A DNA stretch of 8,713 nt from an uncultured Eubacteriales bacterium (GTDB lineage Bacteria > Bacillota_A > Clostridia > Oscillospirales > CAG-272), in contig USTB01000027.1 of assembly GCA_900557635.1 (NCBI GenBank), forward strand, positions 1-8,713, given 5' to 3'. A model generated the notes under the pieces. It worked only from the letters and a program-made list of their open reading frames with translations. It was not told the DNA's origin and made no database searches. A program made the position numbers and the translations under genes. Each line of letters opens with the position of its first letter. The first letter of the stretch is position 1. Below are positions 1 to 6,763 of the stretch, one piece after another.

Positions 1-1271
1 TTTTTCAATTCATCTCCGGTATATATCCTGCCTGTGGAGCGCACCTGCATCTGAAGCTCTTGATCGGTGCCGGTCAGGGAGAACACTTCGTTCACCGTCG
101 GCGATTCGATCGTAATGGAGGAAATCAGGTTAATGTTGAGGCTCAGCGTTACCTGCGACACATATTCGAGCAGATCCCAGTCCAAAAACGCGAAGGTCTC
201 GCCCTTGCACTGCGCCACGATGCCGAAGCGCGGAGAATAGCAGTTGTAGGTGCCGTCTTCATTTTTCGCGCTGAAATACAGGGTATTTTCCGCTTTTCCG
301 TATACATAGTGAAGCACATATATATACTGTCCTTCTCCGACGCCGTACTTTTGCAGAACCTCATCGGGCACTGCGTTTCCGTCACGGGAAAAATCCAGCG
401 CGGACATGCCGTAGGGCGTGCAGAGCGCCTGCAGAATGGCGGAATAATTGGTATCGTTGACCGTGTACGCGGCGGGAACGGTCATTTCATAAATGGTGCT
501 CTTCTGCTCCCGCGCCGCTTCGTCAAGATAGCGAATTGCTGTCACGGTCTCGCCGTTACGCTTGAGGTAGAAATCGTCTACCTTATAATAGTCGTCGGTG
601 CTCATGGCGGTTGCAAGAATGGGAGAAACAAACGAGGTCACGTTCGCCATCACCGTTCCCGCATAGGAGGAACGCGCGATGTATACCGCATCCCTTCCCG
701 CATAGCGCACATAACGATATGAACTGCCCGGCACCTGCGCGCCGATGAGCACCGTATGAGTGTTGCCCTGCAGTGTGGTTAGGGTATAGGACGCACTCAA
801 GCTCGCATCATCCAAGCCATAAAGGGAAAAATCCGTGCAGTGATCCTCCACGCGCCGATTCACAATGGCGTAGCCCGCGTCGGACATGAGGGAAACGAGG
901 GACATCTCCGAATACGGGATAGAGGGATTGCCCTCCAAATAGAAATCGTCCTTTGCGGCATCGTACACAAAGGCATACGAGCCGAATTCGTTGGTGACAT
1001 CCAGTCGGGACACCGAGCTTTTCTGCAGATGCTCAAACATCAGAAGCGTTCCGTCGGCGGTCAGATTGACGCCGTCCCGCGTGAAGGTCACCGTGCCGCC
1101 GCTTTCCAGAATCTCGCCCGAAAGCAGGGGAATCGGCTCTTTTTGCGAATCCGAGTCGTCGTCGGTCTGTCGGCTGACTATGGCATAGGTAACGCCCAGA
1201 CCCACGCAAAGCAGAACCAGCAGTGCGATGAGCGCGATACTGCGCACCGATTTACTTTTCGTTTTCGTCAT
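1..1271 (-). CDS. DUF4340 domain protein, membrane-anchored, C-terminus cut off by the window edge
   Basis: Read on the minus strand, this frame is open from an ATG at 1271 to the left edge, giving about 423 residues without a stop. The start has GGAG 8 nt upstream, and it overlaps the end of the GldG-like gene by 20 nt, which suggests translational coupling. The product begins with a short basic stretch and one hydrophobic segment (about residues 10-31), followed by a long, mostly soluble, beta-rich extracytoplasmic part. There are Tyr/Asp-rich stretches such as DDYYKVDDFYLKRNGETVTA and later FLDWDLLEYVSQVTLNINLI. This layout and its position directly after a GldG-like gene match the DUF4340 family. 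That family is commonly found as the last member of Gld-like ABC operons and its biochemical role is unknown. The family call is from memory of sequence style and context, not from a search. Confidence 0.8.
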   Translation of the reverse strand, partial: MTKTKSKSVRSIALIALLVLLCVGLGVTYAIVSRQTDDDSDSQKEPIPLLSGEILESGGTVTFTRDGVNLTADGTLLMFEHLQKSSVSRLDVTNEFGSYAFVYDAAKDDFYLEGNPSIPYSEMSLVSLMSDAGYAIVNRRVEDHCTDFSLYGLDDASLSASYTLTTLQGNTHTVLIGAQVPGSSYRYVRYAGRDAVYIARSSYAGTVMANVTSFVSPILATAMSTDDYYKVDDFYLKRNGETVTAIRYLDEAAREQKSTIYEMTVPAAYTVNDTNYSAILQALCTPYGMSALDFSRDGNAVPDEVLQKYGVGEGQYIYVLHYVYGKAENTLYFSAKNEDGTYNCYSPRFGIVAQCKGETFAFLDWDLLEYVSQVTLSLNINLISSITIESPTVNEVFSLTGTDQELQMQVRSTGRIYTGDELK

Positions 1272-2759
1272 AGCGTTTTCTCCGAACATACACAACGGCG
1301 CCCACGGCGATCACCGCGGCGGGAAGCACGGCGGTGAGGCAGACCGTCCACACGCGTGCCTGCGTATTGGTCACCACAAGGCTCTTATCCTCGAACAAGC
1401 GAAGGTCGATATCGGCGGGCCCATCACCTTCATGATGGCATAGAGTACGTCCGCATTGCCGAAGGCGTTGGAGGAAAGGAATTCCTCCGCGCAGAAATCC
1501 GGGGTGCCGCAAACGGTGAGATAGGTGTAATGCGGCTCATTGTCGATATAAATGGAGTCTTGCGAAAAGACCATGAGATCAAACTCGCCCGTGCCGCGCG
1601 ATTCCGCGGTGGAAAGAGACAGCGCCTCCGATGTGGAATAGGACTTGAGAATGGTGGAAACCTTGCGCACCGACTGATCGATGCTCTTGGTATCCCACAG
1701 AGTATTGATCGGCATTGCATAATGCACGATGGTCTTGGGGATGGTTTCCAGCATGGGCTTGGTGATGGAAGCGCCCAGACCCTCGGTCTCATACTGCGCG
1801 ACCAGAGAATAGCCGTCAACCGACACCGAATTCGAGGTATCGCGGATCACGGTATCACCGAGCGCAATGCCCCAGTCGGCAAGCAACTCCCGCAGATTGC
1901 GGAAATCCTGCTCTGCGGCGGCAGTGGGATCCATGAAGAGCATCACATTTCCCTGCCCGTCCATGAAATCGTCAACCTTGTCCATTTCGTTGACCTCGGT
2001 CAGCGCGCCGTTTGCCTCATATGCGCCGATGAAATCGTATTTCGGACCGTTGATGATCATGACCTTGGCGTCCGAATCCAGCGTCTCCTTTGACAGATCG
2101 ATGGTGCGGACATCGTAGCCCGCCTCGGAAAAAAGCTTCCAGAGGGACGAGCTTTCGGTGGTCTCACCGTGACCTACCGTAAAATAGGCGACGGGCGTAC
2201 TCTTCGCCGTCATCTGAAGAATGGTCGAGGTGATTTTATACTCGGCGTTCATGGCGATCAGTTCGTTTGTCTGGCTGTCGGAATAGAAGAACGCCTGCAA
2301 CCGGAACACGCGAAAATCCGACCCGTTTTCGATGATCACATTCTGCTTTCCGAGCTGGGTCGCGGCGGTGGTGCGGTACCGATCCACCTGCTGAGGGTGC
2401 GCCTCCATATCGATGAAATCGACGGTGACAAAACCAAACTGCTGAGAGAAATTCATGGCGCACTGGTACACAAGATTGGAATAGTAGGACTCGGTCACGC
2501 GGTCACGATCCTGCAAAAAGATGATGCGGATCTGCGTATCGGTGTTTTCCAGGGGAGTGAGCAGTGCGACCGAGGTCTCGGAAACGCCGTACAACCGCTC
2601 AGGGGTCATATCGACGTACCAGGAATACTTCTGACACAGCGCCGTAAATGCGAGGTTGACCAGAACGGCGAACACGATAACGGCGGCAGTCAGTCCTGCG
2701 GCAATGGAGCCGTATTTGAACTTCTTATTTGCAAACAAGCCTTTTTTCATGTTTTTCAT
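1252..2759 (-). CDS. GldG-like ABC transporter auxiliary protein, interrupted by a frameshift near the C-terminus
   Basis: The product has an N-terminal membrane segment (about residues 16-40), then a large extracytoplasmic region typical of the ABC_transp_aux/GldG family: an RLYGVSETS stretch, a YFTVGHGE motif, and a late LADWGI segment. The chosen ATG at 2759 has AGGAGG 6 nt upstream; that site overlaps the permease stop codon. An in-frame ATG at 2780 lies inside the permease gene and has no such site. Frame 0 ends at a stop at 1371, after an out-of-family tail. The expected C-terminus (ADIDLRLFEDKSLVV, a second membrane segment, then RRKRYDENEK) lies in the -1 frame and ends at 1252. The switch falls at codons 446-448 over G GGC CCG (1422 down to 1416). 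Restoring one base gives about 502 residues. Without it, the C-terminal anchor is lost. A sequencing indel, a real mutation or ribosomal frameshifting are all possible. Confidence 0.82.
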
Positions 2760-2770
2760 AAAGTGCCTCC

Positions 2771-3508
2771 TCACGCCCAACGACGCTTTTCATATACCCG
2801 AACCGTGAGGAAGAGAAACACGCCCATCACACAGGCATAATACAGCAAAGCCGCAAAATCGAAAATTCCGTAGGTAAAGTTGATAAATCGGGTGTGCACG
2901 GACAGGAACTTGATCAGCTCCCGCAGGGGCGCTATGCCGACGAACTGGGTCAGGAGGCTGATCACGGTCAGCATCAGAAGCACGGCAATGGTCACGACCG
3001 CCGCCGTGATCTGGTTCTCGGTCAGCGAGGAAATGAATATGCCGATGGCGATGAACGCACCGCCCAGCAGAAGAATCGCAATGGAATAGCCGAGCATCGT
3101 GGTGCCGACATCGGTAGTCACAAGCTCGTCCGCATTGGAATACAGTCCGATGATGGTATAGTAAAAGCACGTAACGAGATACGTCAGGGTAAATACCGAA
3201 TACGCCGCCAGAAATTTCGCCATCACCATGCCCGACAGGCTGACGGGGGACGTGAGAAGCAACTGCTCGGTTCTCTGCTTCTTTTCTTCGCTGAAGGAGC
3301 GCATGGTCAGAACGGGGAGCAGAACGGTCATGACATAGATGAGCATTTTATAGTAGCCCGGCAGATCGGATGTCGAGCCGTCCAGCGCATTCTGCACGGT
3401 ATAAAGGCAGAACAAAAATCCGCTGATCGCCAGAAAAGAGGCAATATAGATATACCCCGAGGGGGTTGTGAAATAGGAGCGCAGCTCCTTTTTATAGATC
3501 GCAAACAC
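2771..3508 (-). CDS. ABC-2 type permease, GldF-like
   Basis: This is a 245-residue integral membrane protein with about six hydrophobic segments (roughly residues 19-39, 52-70, 95-118, 135-160, 165-188 and 214-236). It carries the family hallmark MRSFSEEKKQRTEQLLLTSP at residues 69-88, the cytoplasmic helix that contacts the ATPase in ABC-2 exporters. Start choice: a TTG at 3514 is only 1 nt from the GGAGG site, while a GTG at 3508 sits 7 nt from it, so I take GTG; the protein then opens MFAIYKKELRSYF. The start follows the ATPase stop codon by 2 nt, and the stop codon overlaps the ribosome binding site of the GldG-like gene. It should form the membrane channel with the upstream ATPase. The substrate is unknown; GldF is a gliding-motility name from Bacteroidetes, and nothing here implies gliding. 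Confidence 0.88.
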   Translation of the reverse strand: MFAIYKKELRSYFTTPSGYIYIASFLAISGFLFCLYTVQNALDGSTSDLPGYYKMLIYVMTVLLPVLTMRSFSEEKKQRTEQLLLTSPVSLSGMVMAKFLAAYSVFTLTYLVTCFYYTIIGLYSNADELVTTDVGTTMLGYSIAILLLGGAFIAIGIFISSLTENQITAAVVTIAVLLMLTVISLLTQFVGIAPLRELIKFLSVHTRFINFTYGIFDFAALLYYACVMGVFLFLTVRVYEKRRWA

Positions 3509-3510
3509 GG

Positions 3511-4506
3511 TCAAGCCTCCTTTTTGCCGTCATCGGCAGACTTCACACGGACGCGCCGCTTCGGACGCGCAGTGTCTGTACTCTTGACCAGAGAGAGGAA
3601 CACATCCTCAAAATTGACGCCCATCGCCTGCATGCCCACGATCGGCCAGTCATTTTTGGACATGGCATAGAACAGGGGCTTGCGGATATCCACGCCTGCC
3701 TCGCTCTCCACGGAAAATGCGACGCTGTCCATTTCCTTTTCGGGCAGGGACTGCACAAAGGTCACGCCGTTGAGGGAACGGATGGCGGCGAGCACCGCCT
3801 TTTCGGGTCCCGCAACGCGGACGGTCACACGGCGCCTGCCCTGAGACTGCGCAGCGATCTCCTCGGTGCGGGCATCGGCGATGACCTTCCCCGCCTTAAG
3901 AATGATCACACGGTCGCACACCGCCTGCACCTCGGACAGCACATGGGAGGAAAGGATCACGGCATGGTCGCGTCCGAGCATGCGGATTAGGTTTCGCACC
4001 TCGACCACCTCGACCGGATCGAGACCTGCGGTCGGCTCGTCCAGAATGATGACCGGCGGATTGTTGATAAGTGCCTGCGCCAGACCCACACGCTGACGGA
4101 GTCCCTTACTCAGCTTGCCGATGAGACGATTTCGGATGTCCGAAATGCGAACGACCTCACAGATCTCCTCCAGATGCTTCCGACGGTCAAAGCGGCACTT
4201 TTTCAGATCGTACACAAAATTCAGATACTCCCGTACCGTCATGTCGGGATACAGCGGCGGCACCTCTGGCAGATATCCGAGCTGTCTGCGCACCTCGTCC
4301 GGGTGCTCCAAAATGTCCTGCCCTTCCACTCGAACCGTGCCGGAGGTTGAGGAAATGTATCCCGTCAGCATGTTCATGGTCGTGGATTTTCCCGCGCCGT
4401 TTGCGCCGAGCAGACCCACGATCTCGCCTTTTTTCACGGAAAAGTTGACGTCGTTGACGGCGATCCGCTTTCCGTAGCGCTTTGTCAGATGTTCAATTTC
4501 AATCAT
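3511..4506 (-). CDS. ABC transporter ATP-binding protein, GldA-like
   Basis: This is a 331-residue nucleotide-binding subunit that would energise the permease encoded next to it. Visible motifs are Walker A GANGAGKST (residues 34-42), a Q-loop region GYLPEVPPLYP in which Glu sits where many ABC ATPases have Gln (as is usual in this Gld/NatA-like group), signature LSKGLRQRV (132-140), Walker B VIILDEPTAGLDP (about 152-164) and the switch His in LSSHV (His188). A C-terminal regulatory-type extension of about 100 residues follows and ends in a basic tail. The start is ATG 4506 (MIEIEHLTKRYG, the usual opening of the family), with a GGAG about 11 nt upstream. The same frame stays open to 4659, but that extension is AT-rich and without family similarity. 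It is the first gene of the operon. Confidence 0.93.
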   Translation of the reverse strand: MIEIEHLTKRYGKRIAVNDVNFSVKKGEIVGLLGANGAGKSTTMNMLTGYISSTSGTVRVEGQDILEHPDEVRRQLGYLPEVPPLYPDMTVREYLNFVYDLKKCRFDRRKHLEEICEVVRISDIRNRLIGKLSKGLRQRVGLAQALINNPPVIILDEPTAGLDPVEVVEVRNLIRMLGRDHAVILSSHVLSEVQAVCDRVIILKAGKVIADARTEEIAAQSQGRRRVTVRVAGPEKAVLAAIRSLNGVTFVQSLPEKEMDSVAFSVESEAGVDIRKPLFYAMSKNDWPIVGMQAMGVNFEDVFLSLVKSTDTARPKRRVRVKSADDGKKEA

Positions 4507-4551
4507 ATTATTTATTTCTCCGCGTTCCACAGATACATATACAGATAAATA

Positions 4552-4565
4552 ATAGTAACATATAT
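4552..4565 (-). promoter_or_regulatory. possible extended -10 promoter element for the ABC operon
   Basis: On the minus strand the AT-rich stretch before the ATPase gene contains TG-T-TACTAT, with the hexamer at 4557 down to 4552, which resembles an extended -10 box about 45 nt upstream of the start codon. No good TTGACA-like -35 stands at the right distance, so this is a weak call. The surrounding 4501-4580 stretch is far more AT-rich than the genes and includes the palindrome ATTTATAAAT. I see no other convincing promoter between the terminator at 4628-4691 and the gene. Confidence 0.3.
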
Positions 4566-4627
4566 TTATAAATAAATCTTGAACATTCGACGGTGTTCGG
4601 AAGAATTTCACAAGTCGGAGCACAAAG

Positions 4628-4691
4628 AAAAAGCACCGCCGTCTGTCTCCGCCCAACATGTGGGGGAGGCAAACAACAGTGACGGCACTGC
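4628..4691 (-). terminator. nested-hairpin intrinsic terminator after the G5/3D-domain gene
   Basis: Reading the minus strand, GCAGTGCCGTC (4691 to 4681) pairs with GACGGCGGTGC (4643 to 4633) over 11 positions with one mismatch and one G-T wobble, and is followed directly by TTTTT and a T-rich tail. Inside the loop is a second hairpin, CTCCCCCA against TGGG-C-GGAG with one bulged C. It lies about 40 nt past the stop codon of the G5/3D gene. It would also separate that gene from the ABC operon read in the same direction. A further 10-bp hairpin, GCCGGCATTG/CAATGCCAGC on the plus strand, lies at 4690-4713 without a T-run. Confidence 0.6.
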
Positions 4692-4733
4692 CGGCATTGC
4701 CAACAATGCCAGCAACGCTAAATGCTTTTGGGG

Positions 4734-5697
4734 CTATGCGACTGGCTCGGCATGCACGTAAACACGAACATTGCGTCTGCCAAAGGCATACATCGGCGCA
4801 AAATCCAAGCCGAAATAAATATCGATCACGTTATCCACAACCGCGCCGCCCGTGTCCTCAGCATGATATATGCCCGAGATGCCGGGGTATTCGCAGTCCA
4901 CATACACGGTACTCTTGGATGGTATCGGGGTCCACGGCGATCATGCCGATCTCCACCTGCACGCCGGTCGCGGTGTTGCCGGAAAATTCGGGGCCGCCGT
5001 AAGCGGTCGCCGTGCCGTCCACATAGTAGGAATAGGAATAGGTCTTGCCGTCCGTGCCCACAAAGGTGCCGCCCACACCCGTTCTCTGCACGCGTGAGAC
5101 CGATGGCGTGACGACGGTCTCGGATATGACCTCCTCGGATCGCACCACGCCGTCCGCGATCACCTGATAGATCTCCCGTCTGATCTCACCGTCCGAGCCT
5201 TCGCATATGACCTCGGTGAAGTCCTTCGGGATGGTCTGCACCTCATAGGTCTCGGTGCGGCGCGGAAGGGTATCATACAGAACGACCGTGTCTGTCTCGA
5301 TCTGCACGTAATCCAGTTCCATGCCGTTGAAGAGCATGGTCTCGCGGTCGTAATTCAGCTCGTCGTTTTCGTCGGGGTATATCTCATAGCTGTCGAGCAA
5401 TTCCCCGACGGTCATAGGCTTGGTGATGAGGGTGGATTTCTCGCCTGCGAGGGAGAGGAATACGCACACCTCATCCCCGTAGCCCGAAAAGATGGTATTG
5501 CCCGCATGGTAATCCTGCATTTCCACGCCGCCGCGCACCTTGAGCGTGAGGGGCGCAATATAATCGGACACCACGGACGCCAGAAGTACCATCAGAAACG
5601 AGGCGCAAAGCACCGCACAAACCAAAAGAAAACGGGTCGGCAGAGCGTGCTGTTCGTTCTGTCCGACATCGGATGACCTACGGTCAACTGTGTCCAT
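4734..5697 (-). CDS. G5 and 3D domain cell-wall protein (YabE/Rpf-like), frameshifted in the 3D domain
   Basis: This is a membrane-anchored exported protein probably acting on peptidoglycan. In order: a short cytoplasmic N-terminus, one membrane segment (about residues 22-45), a region with a DUF348-like TVGELLDSYEI stretch (about 95-105), a G5-like domain (about 148-207), and a C-terminal 3D domain beginning at YVDGTATAYGG. The ATG at 5697 is preceded by AGGAGGGG. Frame 0 reads through AVDPDTI (Ile260) and then leaves the family, ending at 4858. The other frame carries the rest of a perfect 3D domain: TVYVDCEYPGISGIYHAEDT, then GG, IDIYF and AFGRRNVRVYV, ending at a TAG at 4734. The three Asp residues of a 3D domain (VDP, EDTGG, DIYF) are thus split between frames. 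Adding one C and one A at 4912-4918 would read VDPDTIPKSTVYVDC, so homopolymer shortening is likely. Repaired length is about 321 residues. Confidence 0.85.
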
Positions 5698-5728
5698 ATA
5701 TTCCCCTCCTCTCAGAAAAGCTTAGTAC

Positions 5729-5757
5729 AGTTTAACATTTTTTTCCTGATTTGTCAA
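5729..5757 (-). promoter_or_regulatory. sigma-A type promoter for the G5/3D gene
   Basis: On the minus strand a perfect TTGACA (5757 to 5752) is followed by a 17-nt spacer and TAAACT (5734 to 5729). A TG one base before the -10 box makes it an extended -10. It lies about 32 nt upstream of the ATG at 5697, leaving a short leader that holds the AGGAGGGG ribosome binding site. The promoter is divergent from the hicAB promoter at 5889. Confidence 0.75.
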
Positions 5758-5785
5758 GCAATGCCGTTTTTGCAGGGGAACGAAA

Positions 5786-5861
5786 CCCCGTCGGCACGCC
5801 CGTTTCGGCTCAGAAACGGAGACGGTTTTCGCTCATTTTACCCCGCCGACGGAACGTGCCG
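5786..5861. repeat. cluster of inverted repeats between divergent promoters
   Basis: The gap between the two divergent promoters (5758-5888) has no convincing gene but several inverted repeats. CCGTTTC (5800-5806) pairs with GAAACGG (5813-5819) across a 6-nt loop. CCGTCGG, beginning near 5788, pairs with CCGACGG (5846-5852). CGGCACG (near 5792-5798) pairs with CGTGCCG (5855-5861). The arms overlap, so not all can form together. There is no long T-run after them. I cannot assign a function; they may be remnants of a terminator or a decayed element. Confidence 0.4.
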
Positions 5862-5888
5862 TCCCTTCAATCAAATTGTAAAAAGCGC

Positions 5889-5917
5889 TTGACAAATACG
5901 CATTTAATGCGTATAAT
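5889..5917 (+). promoter_or_regulatory. consensus promoter of the hicAB locus
   Basis: TTGACA (5889-5894), a 17-nt spacer, and TATAAT (5912-5917): a perfect match to the vegetative promoter consensus. It sits 17 nt before the first possible start of the broken hicA and would transcribe hicA and hicB as one message. Confidence 0.88.
5896..5914. promoter_or_regulatory. probable operator: perfect inverted repeat over the hicAB promoter
   Basis: ATACGCAT (5896-5903), a 3-nt centre, and ATGCGTAT (5907-5914) form a perfect 8-bp inverted repeat filling the promoter spacer and running into the -10 box. Antitoxins of the HicB family usually repress their own operon through a C-terminal DNA-binding domain acting on such palindromes. 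Protein bound here would block RNA polymerase. That HicB from this locus binds it is inferred from position and symmetry only. Confidence 0.65.
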
Positions 5918-5934
5918 ACATACAGTGAGAGGGG

Positions 5935-6117
5935 ATGATACCAATTAAAAGGACAGACCTTATAGGACTTCTTGAGAAAAACGGTTGATACCTGAAACGG
6001 AACGGCGGCGGGCACGATATCTATACCGACGGAAAAGAGTACGAAACGATACCGCGACACAAGGAATGAAAAGAAAATCTCGCAAAGACGATCATAAAAC
6101 GGCGCGGGCTCAAATGA
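5935..6117 (+). pseudogene. hicA: hicA toxin remnant with two in-frame TGA codons
   Basis: In one frame the sequence reads IKRTDLIGLLEKNG-stop-YLKRNGGGHDIYTDGKEYE, then TIPRHKE-stop-KENLAKTIIKRRGLK and a final TGA. This is a full-length HicA (about 57-60 residues), the small double-stranded-RNA-binding-fold mRNA interferase whose catalytic His lies in the G-x-H segment, here kept as GGGHD. The first TGA (5986-5988) stands where the family has a Trp after Asn-Gly/Ala-Gly. The second TGA (6067-6069) stands where a hydrophobic residue is normal. There are no indels. The start is also doubtful: the ATG at 5935 touches the AGGGG ribosome binding site, while the usual MKRxDLI start would fall on the ATT at 5944, well spaced from it, so the start codon may be lost too. 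The toxin should not be made in active form. Tryptophan is TGG in neighbouring genes, so TGA is not recoded in general. Confidence 0.85.
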
Positions 6118-6167
6118 GACACGCACCGTCCGAACACAATACATACTATTGTTGGAGATAATCATAT

Positions 6168-6563
6168 ATGAAAAATTCGTATCCGATTTTGCTCACACCC
6201 GAAGAAACCGGCTTCACGGTGTATGTTCCCGATTTTGATATTAACACACAGGGCGACGACTTAACGGAAGCCATCGAAATGGCACGAGACGCCATCGGCA
6301 TAATGGGCATCGACATGGAGGATGACGGAAAGGTATTACCGATACCCCGCAAGCTCGATGCGGTGAAAACAGCGGTGGGAGAAATCGCAACACTGGTCGA
6401 TGTTGACTTCGCGGGATATCGACGTAAAAACGAAATGAGAACGGTCAGGAAAAACTGTACGCTTCCGAGTTGGCTCTGCTATGCGGCGGAAAAAGCAAAT
6501 ATCAACTTCTCCCAAGCACTGCAGGATGCGCTTAAACGGGAGTTGAGAATCACCGACAGATGA
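6168..6563 (+). CDS. hicB: HicB family antitoxin
   Basis: This is a 131-residue protein, intact, with a GGAG 10 nt before the ATG. The N-terminal half (YPILLTPEETGFTVYVPDFD, then TQGDDLTEAIEMARDAIGIMG) is the partly degraded RNase H-like HicB fold that covers the toxin. The C-terminal part (VRKNCTLPSWLCYAAEKAN, then INFSQALQDALKRELRI) looks like a ribbon-helix-helix DNA-binding domain, as in autorepressing HicB proteins. It follows the broken hicA by 50 nt, which contain no other gene, and appears to share its promoter at 5889-5917. In a working pair it would neutralise HicA and repress the operon. Here it looks like an orphan antitoxin, which might still regulate its promoter or counter a related toxin elsewhere in the genome; that is conjecture. 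Confidence 0.93.
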   Translation: MKNSYPILLTPEETGFTVYVPDFDINTQGDDLTEAIEMARDAIGIMGIDMEDDGKVLPIPRKLDAVKTAVGEIATLVDVDFAGYRRKNEMRTVRKNCTLPSWLCYAAEKANINFSQALQDALKRELRITDR

Positions 6564-6576
6564 ATCACGACCGAGT

Positions 6577-6635
6577 AAAAGCCCTGAGGAAATGGGCTTT
6601 TGATATCGGGGTAGCATTCAATATCAATTTTTTTT
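6577..6635 (+). terminator. intrinsic terminator(s) after hicB
   Basis: AAAAGCCC (6577-6584) and GGGCTTTT (6594-6601) form an 8-bp hairpin with a 9-nt loop ending in four T residues, 13 nt past the hicB stop. Just behind it, TGATAT (6601-6606) and ATATCA (6621-6626) give a weak second stem followed by eight T residues (6628-6635). The two may act in tandem to isolate hicAB from the next promoter. Confidence 0.65.
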
Positions 6636-6644
6636 GAAAAGCTA

Positions 6645-6673
6645 TTGACAAACACACGCACCCGATGTATAAT
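6645..6673 (+). promoter_or_regulatory. consensus promoter of the CNNM/CorC-like gene
   Basis: TTGACA (6645-6650), 17-nt spacer, TATAAT (6668-6673). A second TATAAT lies 14 nt downstream (6682-6687) but has no matching -35, so the first is taken as the working box. Transcription would begin near 6680, leaving a leader of about 170 nt before the TTG start at 6853. Confidence 0.87.
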
Positions 6674-6709
6674 GGGAGTAGTATAATTTTCACGAAAGGT
6701 TTTATCCGT

Positions 6710-6760
6710 ATGGATTCCGGCGACGGTAATTGTACCAATAGCTCGAACATGAATACATAA
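6710..6760 (+). CDS. possible 16-residue leader peptide upstream of a terminator
   Basis: Within the leader of the CNNM/CorC-like gene, ATG 6710 opens a 16-codon frame, MDSGDGNCTNSSNMNT, ending in TAA at 6758-6760. AAAGG (6695-6699) stands 10 nt upstream as a plausible ribosome binding site. The stop codon is 3 nt before the first arm of the terminator at 6764. A ribosome at the stop would cover that arm, so translation could control read-through into the gene. Five Asn and two early Asp residues stand out. A frame this short can arise by chance, so the call rests on its placement; homologues would be needed to prove it. Confidence 0.35.
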   Translation: MDSGDGNCTNSSNMNT

Positions 6761-6763
6761 CAG

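Noticed and set aside
1416..1422. Confident call of programmed -1 frameshifting in the GldG-like gene
   Set aside because: The heptamer fits the pattern, but a one-base homopolymer loss explains the data equally well and a second gene nearby shows a similar lesion, so it is kept only as a hypothesis.
60..2840. Long plus-strand open frames at 60-722, 840-1337, 1356-2093 and 2169-2840
   Set aside because: They lie antisense to the DUF4340 and GldG-like genes, have low-complexity Arg/Gly/His-rich products, no ribosome binding sites and no family features.
4507..4659. N-terminal extension of the ABC ATPase to an upstream start at 4659
   Set aside because: The extra 51 residues come from AT-rich leader DNA with no family similarity; the ATG at 4506 gives the standard family start.
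5986..6069. TGA recoded as tryptophan, which would make hicA intact
   Set aside because: Neighbouring genes encode Trp with TGG and end in TGA, and the second TGA is not at a position where Trp is expected.
6674..6760. yybP-ykoY (manganese) riboswitch, suggested by GGGAGTAG at 6674-6681 before a metal-type transporter
   Set aside because: The motif lies between the -10 box and the expected transcription start, so it would mostly not be in the RNA, and the other conserved loop segments are missing.
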